From: Gammaproteobacteria bacterium
Lineage (GTDB): Bacteria; Pseudomonadota; Gammaproteobacteria; Pseudomonadales; Pseudohongiellaceae
Assembly (NCBI GenBank): GCA_002684935.1
Contig: NYWC01000053.1
Location: forward strand, 1 to 14,024
Direction: 5' to 3'
Length of the DNA: 14,024 nt
Shown piece after piece: positions 1 to 6,524 of the stretch. Under the pieces are notes generated by a model, which ran no database searches, had not been told where the DNA came from, and worked only from the letters and a program-made list of their open reading frames with translations. Within the stretch, counting starts at the first letter, position 1, and each line of letters starts with the position of its first letter. Made by a program: the position numbers and the translations under genes.

Positions 1-227
1 ACCTCGTGGCCCCGAACCGAAAGCGCATTGGCGAATCCCTTCATAGCCGCAAAGAAAGCGCAGAGTTTTTGCGTGTGATGTTTGACATAGCCGGTTTCCT
101 GTCGCAATTCGGCAATGACATACAGCACCTTTTTATGAACGGTTCCGTACCAGCTATGCTGGAGGTTGAGTTGATCACCGAGGACCAGGCGCAGGCTGGT
201 ATAGGATTTTTTAGATGGTGTTTTCAT
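1..227 (-). CDS. PhrB-like (6-4) photolyase / cryptochrome-related protein, N-terminal part
   Basis: Reading the minus strand from the ATG at 227-225 gives 75 codons open to the window edge, so only the N-terminus is present. The protein begins MKTPSKKSYTSLRLVLGDQL, followed by a stretch containing YVIAELRQETGYVKHHTQK and then FFAAMKGFANAL. The LRLVLGDQLN block, an acidic residue after the second beta strand, YVxHHxQK and the FFxAMxxFA helix are the usual opening of the deoxyribodipyrimidine photolyase-related family (FeS-BCP/PhrB type). Known members repair UV photoproducts or act as light receptors using FAD and a 4Fe-4S cluster; those binding residues lie in the missing C-terminal part. 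The gene is divergent from the DUF3429 gene across an 81-bp gap. An AAAGGG lies directly before the ATG, too close to be an ideal Shine-Dalgarno. Family assignment is good; repair versus signalling role cannot be decided here. Confidence 0.85.
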   Translation of the reverse strand, partial: MKTPSKKSYTSLRLVLGDQLNLQHSWYGTVHKKVLYVIAELRQETGYVKHHTQKLCAFFAAMKGFANALSVRGHE

Positions 228-294
228 CCCTTTGATTACGGGACTTCCTGAGTTTCAGACCAGCGTTAAAGAAACTAAAGTACAGGATTATGCG

Positions 295-306
295 TATTAG
301 CTAATA
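295..306. repeat. Perfect 12-bp palindrome TATTAGCTAATA before the DUF3429 start
   Basis: TATTAGCTAATA reads identically on both strands and ends three bases before the ATG at 309. It sits in the 81-bp gap between the divergent photolyase and DUF3429 genes, where a shared operator could lie. It also occupies the place where a ribosome binding site would be expected. An operator role is inference. Confidence 0.4.
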
Positions 307-308
307 TC

Positions 309-758
309 ATGAAAAACGCAGCCGTCATAAACTGCTTGGGCTACGCGGGGCTGATTCCATTTTTGGCTGCAGCCTCGGCGATGCTCGGTAATTACACTCT
401 TTTCCAGTCTTCGCCAGCTCTGATTTTTCTCACCTATAGCGCGATTATTCTCAGTTTTCTTGGTGGCACGCTCTGGGGCAAGGCGCGAGAGTTGGCTGAT
501 GGCTACTTGAGCGCTGGTCTGTTACTGCTGAGCAATGTGCTGGCCCTGACCGCATGGATGATGCTGCTGCTAGGAGAGACATTTATAGTGCCTGGCTTGC
601 TGATAGCTCTGATTGGCTACGCGATACTTTGCGCGGTGGAATGGCTTTGCGCATCGAAGGTGCTGGGCGGTGTGGGGGAGTCATATTTGCGCTTCCGCCT
701 CACGCTCACGTTAGTGGTTTGTCTCGCTCACGCCGTTGTCATCTCCGCCGCGCTTTAG
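309..758 (+). CDS. DUF3429 family integral membrane protein
   Basis: This 149-residue protein has about five hydrophobic segments, roughly residues 5-27, 36-54, 65-87, 90-112 and 125-148. It carries the family signature: LGYAGLIPFLAAA near the N-terminus and ILSFLGGTLWG at about residues 46-56. DUF3429 proteins (related to TMEM69) are small inner-membrane proteins without an assigned biochemical function. The gene leads a run with the DCC and SDR genes; its stop is 16 bases before the GTG of the next gene. No Shine-Dalgarno is visible before the ATG, because the preceding bases form a 12-bp palindrome, so initiation may be leaderless or weak. Placement opposite a photolyase suggests a light-stress link, which is inference. 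Confidence 0.85.
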   Translation: MKNAAVINCLGYAGLIPFLAAASAMLGNYTLFQSSPALIFLTYSAIILSFLGGTLWGKARELADGYLSAGLLLLSNVLALTAWMMLLLGETFIVPGLLIALIGYAILCAVEWLCASKVLGGVGESYLRFRLTLTLVVCLAHAVVISAAL

Positions 759-774
759 AGGAATAGTTAATTCA

Positions 775-1194
775 GTGAATGAAGTAACACTTACAATTTT
801 TTACGATGGCCGCTGCCCGCTGTGCTCTGCAGAAATGAAGCAGCTCCGTGAATTTGATGCTGCAGGAAGATTAATTCTGGAAGATATCAACGCGCAGGGT
901 TTTCAGCAGCGCTATCCACACATTGATCCCAAGGCAGCAGACCGCATCCTGCATGGTCAGTATGGCAGCGGTGAATTAATTTACGGTCTGGATGTCACCC
1001 AGCAAGCCTGGGCACTGGTGGGGCGCCATCATTGGCTAAAGTTGCTGCGCCTGCCGCTCATCCGCTGGTTTGCAGATCTGGGTTACCTGCTGTTCGCGCG
1101 TTATCGAAGTCAGATTTCCTATCTGCTAACCGGCTCTTCGCAGTGCGATGAAAATGCCTGTTATCAGATTCCCTCCCGGTCAAAACGCAGTTGA
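775..1194 (+). CDS. DCC-family (DUF393) thiol-disulfide oxidoreductase-like protein
   Basis: The product is 139 residues from a GTG start at 775. The N-terminus VNEVTLTIFYDGRCPLC contains the defining FYDGxCPxC motif, with cysteines at residues 14 and 17. The middle has the typical GxxxG-W-x-L pattern (about WALVGRHHWLKLLRLP), and the C-terminal half is amphipathic or hydrophobic around residues 90-120. DCC proteins have a thioredoxin-like fold and are presumed redox-active, but their substrates are unknown. The GTG is preferred over a TTG at 736 because AGAGGA (757-762) precedes it and because the family normally has only a few residues before FYDG. The TTG start would overlap the upstream gene. 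The gene is cotranscribed, by spacing, with DUF3429 and SDR. Confidence 0.85.
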   Translation: MNEVTLTIFYDGRCPLCSAEMKQLREFDAAGRLILEDINAQGFQQRYPHIDPKAADRILHGQYGSGELIYGLDVTQQAWALVGRHHWLKLLRLPLIRWFADLGYLLFARYRSQISYLLTGSSQCDENACYQIPSRSKRS

Positions 1195-1201
1195 AAAGTT
1201 A

Positions 1202-1921
1202 ATGCAACACCTAGTGATAGGAGCAGGCAGCGCAATTGCGGCCGCAATCATTGATCAATACCTGTCGGCAGGTGATTCGATTGTTGCCGTTAGCCGCTCC
1301 GTGCAACCGGATGCCATGGCTAGGGCGGATGGACGTCTGGAGTGGTTACAGTCGGACTACTCCGAGGAGTCAATTCAAGGCATCTGCAATCGCTTGCGGG
1401 AATCCGCGATGGTCTTTGATCGCGTCTTTATTTGCAATGGCATATTGCACCATGCTCATCTCGTGCCAGAGAAACGCCTGGAGGAGGTTGCTGCCGAGCT
1501 GCTGACTGAAGTCATGCACATTAATGCCTTCCAACCGACCATCTGGGTAAAGCACCTAAAGCCGGTGCTGCGCAGCCAGCAGCACTGCATTTTGACTGCG
1601 TTCAGCGCCCGCATTGGGAGTATCGGCGATAACGGCAGGGGCGGCTGGTACGCCTATCGGGCGTCAAAGGCTGCCCTGAATATGCTCATGAAATCTGCTG
1701 CTATCGAGTATCAGCGAGAGCGCAGAAATGTACAGTTCCTGCTTTTTCATCCTGGTACCACCGACACCCCGCTGTCTAAACCTTTTCAGCGCTCAGTGTC
1801 TCCTGACAAGCTATTCACTGCCGCATATGTAGCCAGTCAATTACTATCCATTATTGACGGGCTTGACCCCGAACCTTCTATTCAATACCTGGACTGGAAA
1901 AACACAGCCATAGAGTGGTAA
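1202..1921 (+). CDS. C-factor-like short-chain dehydrogenase/reductase (SDR)
   Basis: The protein has 239 residues from the ATG at 1202. A longer reading from 1148 overlaps the DCC gene and adds residues unlike an SDR N-terminus. The Rossmann motif IGAGSAI is at residues 6-12, followed by a beta-alpha unit ending VAVSRS, which replaces the acidic residue of NAD-specific enzymes. FICNGILHH is the NxG-type motif. YRASKAALNM carries the catalytic Tyr152 and Lys156. The stretch FSARIGSIGDN, aligned to ISSLMGSI-type sequences, has Ala136 where the catalytic Ser is expected, with Ser135 and Ser140 alongside. The C-terminus YLDWKNTAIEW is typical of the CsgA/C-factor-like subgroup, so the gene is intact. 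These SDRs often sit in photolyase gene clusters of marine gammaproteobacteria; the substrate is unknown. Confidence 0.85.
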   Translation: MQHLVIGAGSAIAAAIIDQYLSAGDSIVAVSRSVQPDAMARADGRLEWLQSDYSEESIQGICNRLRESAMVFDRVFICNGILHHAHLVPEKRLEEVAAELLTEVMHINAFQPTIWVKHLKPVLRSQQHCILTAFSARIGSIGDNGRGGWYAYRASKAALNMLMKSAAIEYQRERRNVQFLLFHPGTTDTPLSKPFQRSVSPDKLFTAAYVASQLLSIIDGLDPEPSIQYLDWKNTAIEW

Positions 1922-1932
1922 TCAGTTTTCAC

Positions 1933-2064
1933 ATGATCCGCTTTAGAAGACCCCTGCGTAATCACTCGGTCATCGATTACTTGCAGGGGCGGGAAGTAGT
2001 CGAAAATATGGCCCGAAGGCGCTACGACAGCGCAGCGCTACCTGGCGATTTAGAGCTGGCTTAA
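1933..2064 (+). CDS. Possible 43-residue small ORF filling the convergent gap
   Basis: An ATG at 1933 opens 43 codons ending TAA at 2062-2064. The ORF begins 11 bases after the SDR stop, and its stop overlaps by two bases the stop of the minus-strand esterase (2061-2063). The peptide is strongly basic at the N-terminus (MIRFRRPLRN) and has a second basic patch (ARRRYD), ending in the acidic PGDLELA. I do not recognise it. No Shine-Dalgarno is visible, so it would need translational coupling to the SDR. It also contains the 1951-1989 hairpin. It could equally be chance open frame in an intergenic terminator. Confidence 0.25.
   Translation: MIRFRRPLRNHSVIDYLQGREVVENMARRRYDSAALPGDLELA
1951..1989. 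terminator. Strong imperfect inverted repeat, possible terminator of the esterase operon
   Basis: CCCCTGCGTAATC (1951-1963) pairs with GATTAC (1975-1980) and GCAGGGG (1983-1989), giving 13 base pairs with a two-base TT bulge and an 11-base loop. It lies between convergent genes. Read on the minus strand the stem is followed by TCTTCT, a poor U-tract; on the plus strand no U-tract follows. A terminator role is therefore plausible but not secure. Confidence 0.4.
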
Positions 2065-2936
2065 TTGTCTTTCGGGTGCGCCAGCAACCACTCCACGACC
2101 TGTGCCGCAAATGTGTCAGATAATACGGGCACGTGAGTGCCGGAGGCGATGGTCCAGAGTTCTGCGGAGCCGCCTGGTTTACAGCCAACCTCAAATTTCA
2201 GCACGCCGGATTCATGGCCGGGCAGGCTCGCTTCCAGATCTCGTAATTCCCGACCCATACCATCCTGGCTGCAGCCATTGTAGGTGGCCCAGCGTCGCAC
2301 GGACTGCAGTGCGCTCGGATAGCGATTATCCATGATGTCGCCGCCCTGATAGCCGATGGTTTCATCGTTGGTGCCATGGATCTGTAGAATGTGAACAGGA
2401 TTTTCAGGCGCTTCACGCTGATCCATATGATTGGCTCCGGCAAGACTGGCGATGGCAGCTACCGCATCGGAGTGCTCATAGGCCATGCGGAAGGACATGA
2501 AGCCGCCGTTGGAGTGCCCAATCAGGAATACCCGATTCTCGTCCACGTTATAGCGTTGCTTCATCTCATCGATGATGGAGCGAACATATTCGCTGTCATC
2601 GACTTCTACGCCGAAAAAATTACAGCAGGCATCAGAAGCATTCCAGAAGCGGCTTTCATTGCCACTCGGCTCTCGAACGCCGTCTGGTGCGGCAAACAGA
2701 AAACCATAGTCGTCCGCTAGGTCGCTGACTTGAAAGTAGCTGTCCTGGTTACGGCCACTGGATGTGTAGCCATGTAGCAGGATGATCAGGGGATGGGCCT
2801 CAGATGCGCTGTAGGACTCCGGCACTTTAACCAGGACGTCACCGCGCCCGAAATCGATGTCCTGGGCAAGGCTTTGGGTTATGACACCCAGACCAAGCAG
2901 GGCGCTGAGTAATATATTTGCATACAACTTATTCAT
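2061..2936 (-). CDS. Secreted PHB-depolymerase/feruloyl-esterase-like alpha/beta hydrolase (LpqC family)
   Basis: The protein has 291 residues, with a signal peptide (MNKLYANILLSALLGLGVITQSLA, cleavage before Q25), so it is exported. An oxyanion-hole HG occurs in LLHGYTSSG (residues 53-61). The nucleophile elbow is GHSNGG with Ser142, the acid is Asp191 in HGTND, and the base is His268 in ASGTHVP. This is a complete catalytic triad in the order expected for the family. The paired cysteines C104-C105 (SDACCNF) are typical of the LpqC/esterase family. Related enzymes split poly-3-hydroxybutyrate oligomers, feruloyl esters or acetyl esters; the substrate here cannot be read from sequence. The gene lies 26 bases downstream of the quinone oxidoreductase gene and is probably cotranscribed. 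A weak GAGAAA precedes the ATG. Confidence 0.85.
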   Translation of the reverse strand: MNKLYANILLSALLGLGVITQSLAQDIDFGRGDVLVKVPESYSASEAHPLIILLHGYTSSGRNQDSYFQVSDLADDYGFLFAAPDGVREPSGNESRFWNASDACCNFFGVEVDDSEYVRSIIDEMKQRYNVDENRVFLIGHSNGGFMSFRMAYEHSDAVAAIASLAGANHMDQREAPENPVHILQIHGTNDETIGYQGGDIMDNRYPSALQSVRRWATYNGCSQDGMGRELRDLEASLPGHESGVLKFEVGCKPGGSAELWTIASGTHVPVLSDTFAAQVVEWLLAHPKDN

Positions 2937-2962
2937 AATGATTTCTCGTTTGGGTGAGTTAT

Positions 2963-3931
2963 TCAGGGTTTTAAAATCACTTTGCCGGTGGTCATGCGAC
3001 CTTCCAGCGCCTCATGGGCAGACTGGGCCTCGGCCAGCGGGTAGAAGTGCTCAAGTCGCAAACCCAGTTTACCTTCAACGATCCAGTTGAACACATCGCT
3101 GCTGCGCCACTCCAGGTCTCCCCGAGTCGCCAGGTAATCGAACAGGGTAGGGCGAGTCAGAAACAAGGAGCCCTTTGGGCCCAGGGTGGCAGGATTAAAT
3201 TCGGTCACTGGCCCACTAGCGTTGCCGTACAGCACCATAGTGCCGAAGCGCGACAGGCAATCGATACTCTTCTCGAAAGTGGCTTTCCCTACCGAATCAA
3301 AGGCCACGTTAACGCCCTGGCCATCGGTTATACGCTCAACTTCCGCCTGAAAATCCTGTTCGCTGTAAAGGATCACCTCATCGGCGCCGGCCTGGCGCGC
3401 GAGTTCGGCCTTGGCCTCGGTGGAGACGGTGCCGATCACGGTGCCACCCAGCATCTTGACCATCTGGATCAGCAGTAGGCCAACGCCTCCGGCAGCGGCG
3501 TGAATCAGGCAGCGATCACCGGCCTGAACCTTATAGGTGGACATACAGAGATAATGGGCGGTACAGCCCTGCAGCATGGCGGCCGCGCCCTGGTCGAAGC
3601 TCACGCCATCAGGAATAGTGACTAGCTTGTCGGCAGGCACAGCAGCATATTCTGCATAGGCACCAGCTACATTGGTATAGGCGACGCGGTCCCCGTTCTT
3701 CAGGCCGGGGACGGCTGCACCGGTTTCAACCACAGTACCTGCAGCTTCTAGGCCCAGAGTGGCTGGCAGAGGAATCTGGTAGAGGCCGCTGCGTTGGTAT
3801 GTGTCGATGAAATTGATACCGGCGGATTCCACTTTCACCAGCACTTCCTGCCCACCGGGTGAGGGTTTATCGACGTCCTCAAAAGACAGTGCTTCGGGTC
3901 CGCCGTGCTGGTTGACTCTAATTGCTTTCAT
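2963..3931 (-). CDS. NADPH:quinone oxidoreductase, zinc-free medium-chain reductase
   Basis: This 322-residue cytoplasmic protein matches the full length of the quinone oxidoreductase (QOR, zeta-crystallin-like) family. The N-terminal GroES-like domain has AGINFIDTYQRSGLY (residues 38-51) and GLEAAGTVVETG (60-71). It lacks the cysteine/histidine zinc ligands of true alcohol dehydrogenases. The Rossmann domain has HAAAGGVG at 144-151, the AxxGGVG form seen in QOR, followed by LGGTVIGTVSTEAKAELA, where Ser/Thr and Lys favour NADPH. Members reduce quinones or other enones by one or two electrons. GGAAA-like SD (CCGGAAATCAGC) lies before the ATG. It is first in a two-gene minus-strand unit with the esterase; whether they share a pathway is not evident. 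The symbol qorA would be a guess, so none is given. Confidence 0.87.
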   Translation of the reverse strand: MKAIRVNQHGGPEALSFEDVDKPSPGGQEVLVKVESAGINFIDTYQRSGLYQIPLPATLGLEAAGTVVETGAAVPGLKNGDRVAYTNVAGAYAEYAAVPADKLVTIPDGVSFDQGAAAMLQGCTAHYLCMSTYKVQAGDRCLIHAAAGGVGLLLIQMVKMLGGTVIGTVSTEAKAELARQAGADEVILYSEQDFQAEVERITDGQGVNVAFDSVGKATFEKSIDCLSRFGTMVLYGNASGPVTEFNPATLGPKGSLFLTRPTLFDYLATRGDLEWRSSDVFNWIVEGKLGLRLEHFYPLAEAQSAHEALEGRMTTGKVILKP

Positions 3932-4104
3932 GCTGATTTCCGGACTGTTATTCAGGTGTGGGCATTTATCGCAGAATTTTTGGCCGCTGACAATGCGGGA
4001 AACGGTTGGTTTGAACGCGGATTCGAGTTATGGCGGTGCTGGACCTGGTTGCGGCACGGGTTTATGCTGAGTAGCAGAAATCCTCAGACGACAAGGGGGA
4101 GAAC
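3932..4104. promoter_or_regulatory. Divergent intergenic region between qor-like and DUF3500 genes
   Basis: This 173-bp gap must hold promoters for both the minus-strand oxidoreductase operon and the plus-strand DUF3500/PQQ-dehydrogenase operon. I cannot identify convincing -35/-10 pairs in it. The clear element is AAGGGGGAG at 4093-4101, a strong Shine-Dalgarno that fixes the ATG at 4105 as the DUF3500 start. Confidence 0.4.
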
Positions 4105-5157
4105 ATGTCCATTAGCCTGCCCAGGATAATCTGTCTTATATCGCTACTGTATTCGACTTCAGTGGTGGCGCAGGATGCCCAGATCGCCCTCACAGAGCGC
4201 ATGATTGCTGTGACCAATGAGTTTCTGGAATCCTTGACTCCGTTACAGAATAGCAACGGGGTATACGATTTCGACCATGAGGAACGCCTAAACTGGCATT
4301 TTATCCCGAGAGAGAGAAATGGTGTGGTGTTGCGCAGCATGTCCGAAGAGCAGCGCACTGCCGCAGAACGCCTGCTTCGCACTTTTTTCAGCGCCTCGGG
4401 GTATGCAAAGGCCGAGGCGATTCGTAACCTGGAAATAGTTCTGGCTGAGATAGAGGTAAACGGCCGCTTCGAGCGTGATCCTGAGCTATACCATATTACT
4501 GTTTTTGGTGAGCCCAGTATGGAGACAAACTGGGGCCTGCGCTATGAGGGACATCACCTTGCCTTTAATTGGACCTTTGCACGAGGACTGGGGATAGCCA
4601 GTACGCCGCAGTTTTTTGGTAGTAACCCTGCCGATGTTCGCAGCGGCACACGTTTTGGAACTAGAGTGCTCGCCGCGGAAGAAGAGCTGGGACGCGACTT
4701 GCTGCGCTCCATGAGTGTCTCCCAGCGAGATCAGGCGGTCATCGAGCAAGACGTGCCACGAGATATCATTACCGGTTCGCAGAAACAGGTATCTCCGTTC
4801 TCCGATTCTGGCATTCCCTATTCGCAACTCGATAGCCGGCAGCAGCAAATCCTTATCAACTTAATTGATGAAGTGGCTTCGGTGCAGGCGCAGCCAGTTT
4901 ATCAAAAGCGCATGGCTTTGATTCAAGAGCAGGGCATGGACGCCGTGCGATTCACCTGGATCGGCTCTAGCGATCGTGGTGAGCCCCACTACTATCGTGT
5001 CCAGGGGCCGGGATTCTTGATCGAGTATGACAATACTCAAAACGGCGCCAACCACGCACACCTGGTGTGGCGAGACTTTGCTGGTGATTTTGGTCGTGAC
5101 CTGCTGCGCGCGCACTATGATGCGGTAGCCGCCAGCGCCCCTGAACATGGACATTAA
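4105..5157 (+). CDS. Exported DUF3500 family protein
   Basis: The product has 350 residues. A signal peptide (residues 1-22, ending STSVVA before Q23) directs it to the periplasm or outside. Signatures of DUF3500 are visible: an LNWHFIPRERNG block near residue 62, YHITVFGEPS and WGLRYEGHHLAFNW around 125-155, FFGSNPADVRSG near 170, and a C-terminal DNTQNGANHAHLVWRDF followed by FGRDLLRAHY. Several conserved His, Trp and Arg residues suggest a ligand or metal site, but the family has no established activity. A strong Shine-Dalgarno at 4093-4101 supports the start. The stop at 5157 overlaps or abuts the start of the PQQ dehydrogenase gene, so the two are very likely translated from one mRNA. 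A shared periplasmic substrate is inference. Confidence 0.85.
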   Translation: MSISLPRIICLISLLYSTSVVAQDAQIALTERMIAVTNEFLESLTPLQNSNGVYDFDHEERLNWHFIPRERNGVVLRSMSEEQRTAAERLLRTFFSASGYAKAEAIRNLEIVLAEIEVNGRFERDPELYHITVFGEPSMETNWGLRYEGHHLAFNWTFARGLGIASTPQFFGSNPADVRSGTRFGTRVLAAEEELGRDLLRSMSVSQRDQAVIEQDVPRDIITGSQKQVSPFSDSGIPYSQLDSRQQQILINLIDEVASVQAQPVYQKRMALIQEQGMDAVRFTWIGSSDRGEPHYYRVQGPGFLIEYDNTQNGANHAHLVWRDFAGDFGRDLLRAHYDAVAASAPEHGH

Positions 5158-5161
5158 TTCG

Positions 5162-6379
5162 ATGATGCTATTCAAACAAGTTCAAATGTCGATTCTGGCC
5201 CTGGTGGTCTGCCTTGCGTCCACTGCCTTTGCGCAATTAGAGCGAGACTTCGTGGATGAGTTCGATGCACCGCGTACCATCATGACCGCGGATGCTGGCG
5301 CGATCCGGGTGGTACCTATTGCCCCGGGCCTGGCCAATCCGTTTGATCTCGCCTTCCGTGATAACGGCGATGTCCTGGTTACCGAGCGCTATACCGGTCA
5401 GATCAGGGTGATCCGGGACGGTCAGCTCCTGCCCCAGGCGCTCACGGGGGTGCCGCTGGTCTATGGGGAAGTATTCCGAGCCGGCTTGATGTCCATCGCC
5501 CTGCATCCCGATGACGATGCCCTGGTTTATATGACCTATACCAAGGCGATTGAAGTAGACGGTGAGCCTGAGCAAACCGTGGCGCTGGCGCGGGCGCGAA
5601 TCCTGGAAGATCGCCTGGTCGATGTTGAAGAAATTTTTGTGGCTGCAGGACTGGATCGGGGCATTGCGGCGGCCAAACTCCTTTTTACTCCTGAAAAACA
5701 CCTGCTTATGTCTATTGGTGGCGCCTACATGTATATGGGGTTAGGTGATTATGCCCAGGACCCAGCCGTCCACTATGGCAAGCTGCTGCGTCTCAATGAA
5801 GATGGCTCAGCGGTTGCCGACAATCCCTTTGTTGCCTCCGGTGAGCACCTGCCGGAAGTCTATTCGGTAGGGCACCGTAATCAGATTGGCATGGACTACC
5901 ATCCTGATACGGGAGAGCTCTGGGCCGCTGAGAACGGGCCCCAGGGCGGCGATGAAGTTAATATAATTAGACCTGGCGCGAATTACGGCTGGCCATATGT
6001 GTCCTATAGTCGGCAGTATCGCGGAGACTGGGTGAGTGAGAATGAGAGGCAGTCTGAGTTCGAGCAGCCAGAGATTATCTGGTGGCCTTCTATCGCGCCA
6101 GCGGGAATGGTTTTTTACCGTGGCGACAAGATACCTGAGTGGCAGGGCAACCTGTTCGTGGGGGCCATGATCGAAGGCAGGATACCCGGCACTGGGCACG
6201 TTGAACGTATTGTTTTCAATAGCCGCGGCCATGAAATACGTCGCGAGGGTCTGCTGCGGGAGTTAGGTGCTCGCATTACTGCTGTCAAGCAAGGGCCGGA
6301 TGGCCATCTTTATGCGCTGGCAGACGAAGAGTATGGCGCGCTCCTGCGTTTTGAGAAACTGGAAGTAGCCGACCAATAG
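5162..6379 (+). CDS. Periplasmic PQQ-dependent aldose sugar dehydrogenase-like protein
   Basis: The product has 405 residues from the ATG at 5162; ATGs at 5147 and 5165 are also possible. I prefer 5162 because it gives a clean signal peptide (MMLFKQVQ..., cleavage after AFA24), while 5147 adds DINS and overlaps the previous stop. It is a six-bladed beta-propeller of the soluble GDH/YliI type. Visible motifs are PFDLAFRDNGDVLVTER, GLMSIALHPD with the conserved catalytic-position His115, AQDPAVHYGKLLRLNEDG, GHRNQIGMDYHP (Arg239), GPQGGDEVN and NYGWP. Such enzymes oxidise aldoses to lactones with PQQ and calcium, passing electrons to quinones or cytochromes. A typical glycine/acidic loop appears as GGAYMYMGLGDYAQD, somewhat divergent. 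No PQQ synthesis genes lie in the window. It is coupled to the DUF3500 gene. Confidence 0.85.
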   Translation: MMLFKQVQMSILALVVCLASTAFAQLERDFVDEFDAPRTIMTADAGAIRVVPIAPGLANPFDLAFRDNGDVLVTERYTGQIRVIRDGQLLPQALTGVPLVYGEVFRAGLMSIALHPDDDALVYMTYTKAIEVDGEPEQTVALARARILEDRLVDVEEIFVAAGLDRGIAAAKLLFTPEKHLLMSIGGAYMYMGLGDYAQDPAVHYGKLLRLNEDGSAVADNPFVASGEHLPEVYSVGHRNQIGMDYHPDTGELWAAENGPQGGDEVNIIRPGANYGWPYVSYSRQYRGDWVSENERQSEFEQPEIIWWPSIAPAGMVFYRGDKIPEWQGNLFVGAMIEGRIPGTGHVERIVFNSRGHEIRREGLLRELGARITAVKQGPDGHLYALADEEYGALLRFEKLEVADQ

Positions 6380-6426
6380 ATCTCCGCTCGCCAAGAACAC
6401 GCATAGGAAAATCCTGGTGGGCTGTT

Positions 6427-6439
6427 AGCCTGAAAGGCT
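6427..6439. other. Small hairpin after the sugar dehydrogenase gene
   Basis: AGCCT-GAA-AGGCT forms a five-base-pair stem 48 bases after the dehydrogenase stop. It is not followed by a U-tract, so it is at best a weak or Rho-assisted terminator. Confidence 0.25.
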
Positions 6440-6451
6440 GGTAAATAGTGA

Positions 6452-6499
6452 GATAGTTGGAGAGTTAGATAGACAATGATCTGGATAGACAGATTGAAA
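6452..6499 (+). repeat. Three tandem degenerate repeats with exact 16-bp period
   Basis: GATAG occurs at 6452, 6468 and 6484. The second and third copies extend to GATAGACA (6468-6475 and 6484-6491). The spacing is exactly 16 bp twice, about one and a half helical turns. They lie 26-73 bp before the carboxylesterase ATG. A regulator site is a possible role; nothing identifies the protein. Confidence 0.45.
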
Positions 6500-6518
6500 A
6501 GTTGTGGATCATTGAGGA
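6474..6518 (+). promoter_or_regulatory. Inverted repeat touching the carboxylesterase Shine-Dalgarno
   Basis: CAATGATC (6474-6481) is a perfect complement of GATCATTG (6507-6514), with a 25-base loop extendable inward by two G-U pairs. The right arm's last G is the first base of GAGGA (6514-6518), the Shine-Dalgarno six bases before the ATG at 6525. If it folds in RNA it could partly hide the ribosome site. Confidence 0.35.
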
Positions 6519-6524
6519 TCGTTG

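Noticed and set aside
6..251. Plus-strand 81-codon open frame at the left edge
   Set aside because: It is antisense to the photolyase N-terminus, whose motifs are clear; the plus frame has no recognisable family and an implausible composition.
1148..1201. Upstream ATG extension of the SDR gene
   Set aside because: It overlaps the DCC gene and adds 18 residues before the Rossmann strand that are unlike the family's N-terminus.
3014..3478. Plus-strand 154-codon open frame
   Set aside because: It is the antisense shadow of the quinone oxidoreductase, which has complete family motifs over the whole span.
5237..6232. Two minus-strand open frames of 154 and 141 codons
   Set aside because: Both lie inside the PQQ dehydrogenase coding region, and their composition reflects its codon bias.
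6452..6499. GATAG repeats as a CRISPR array or origin iterons
   Set aside because: Repeats are only 5-8 bases, degenerate and three in number, with no spacers, cas genes or replication gene nearby.
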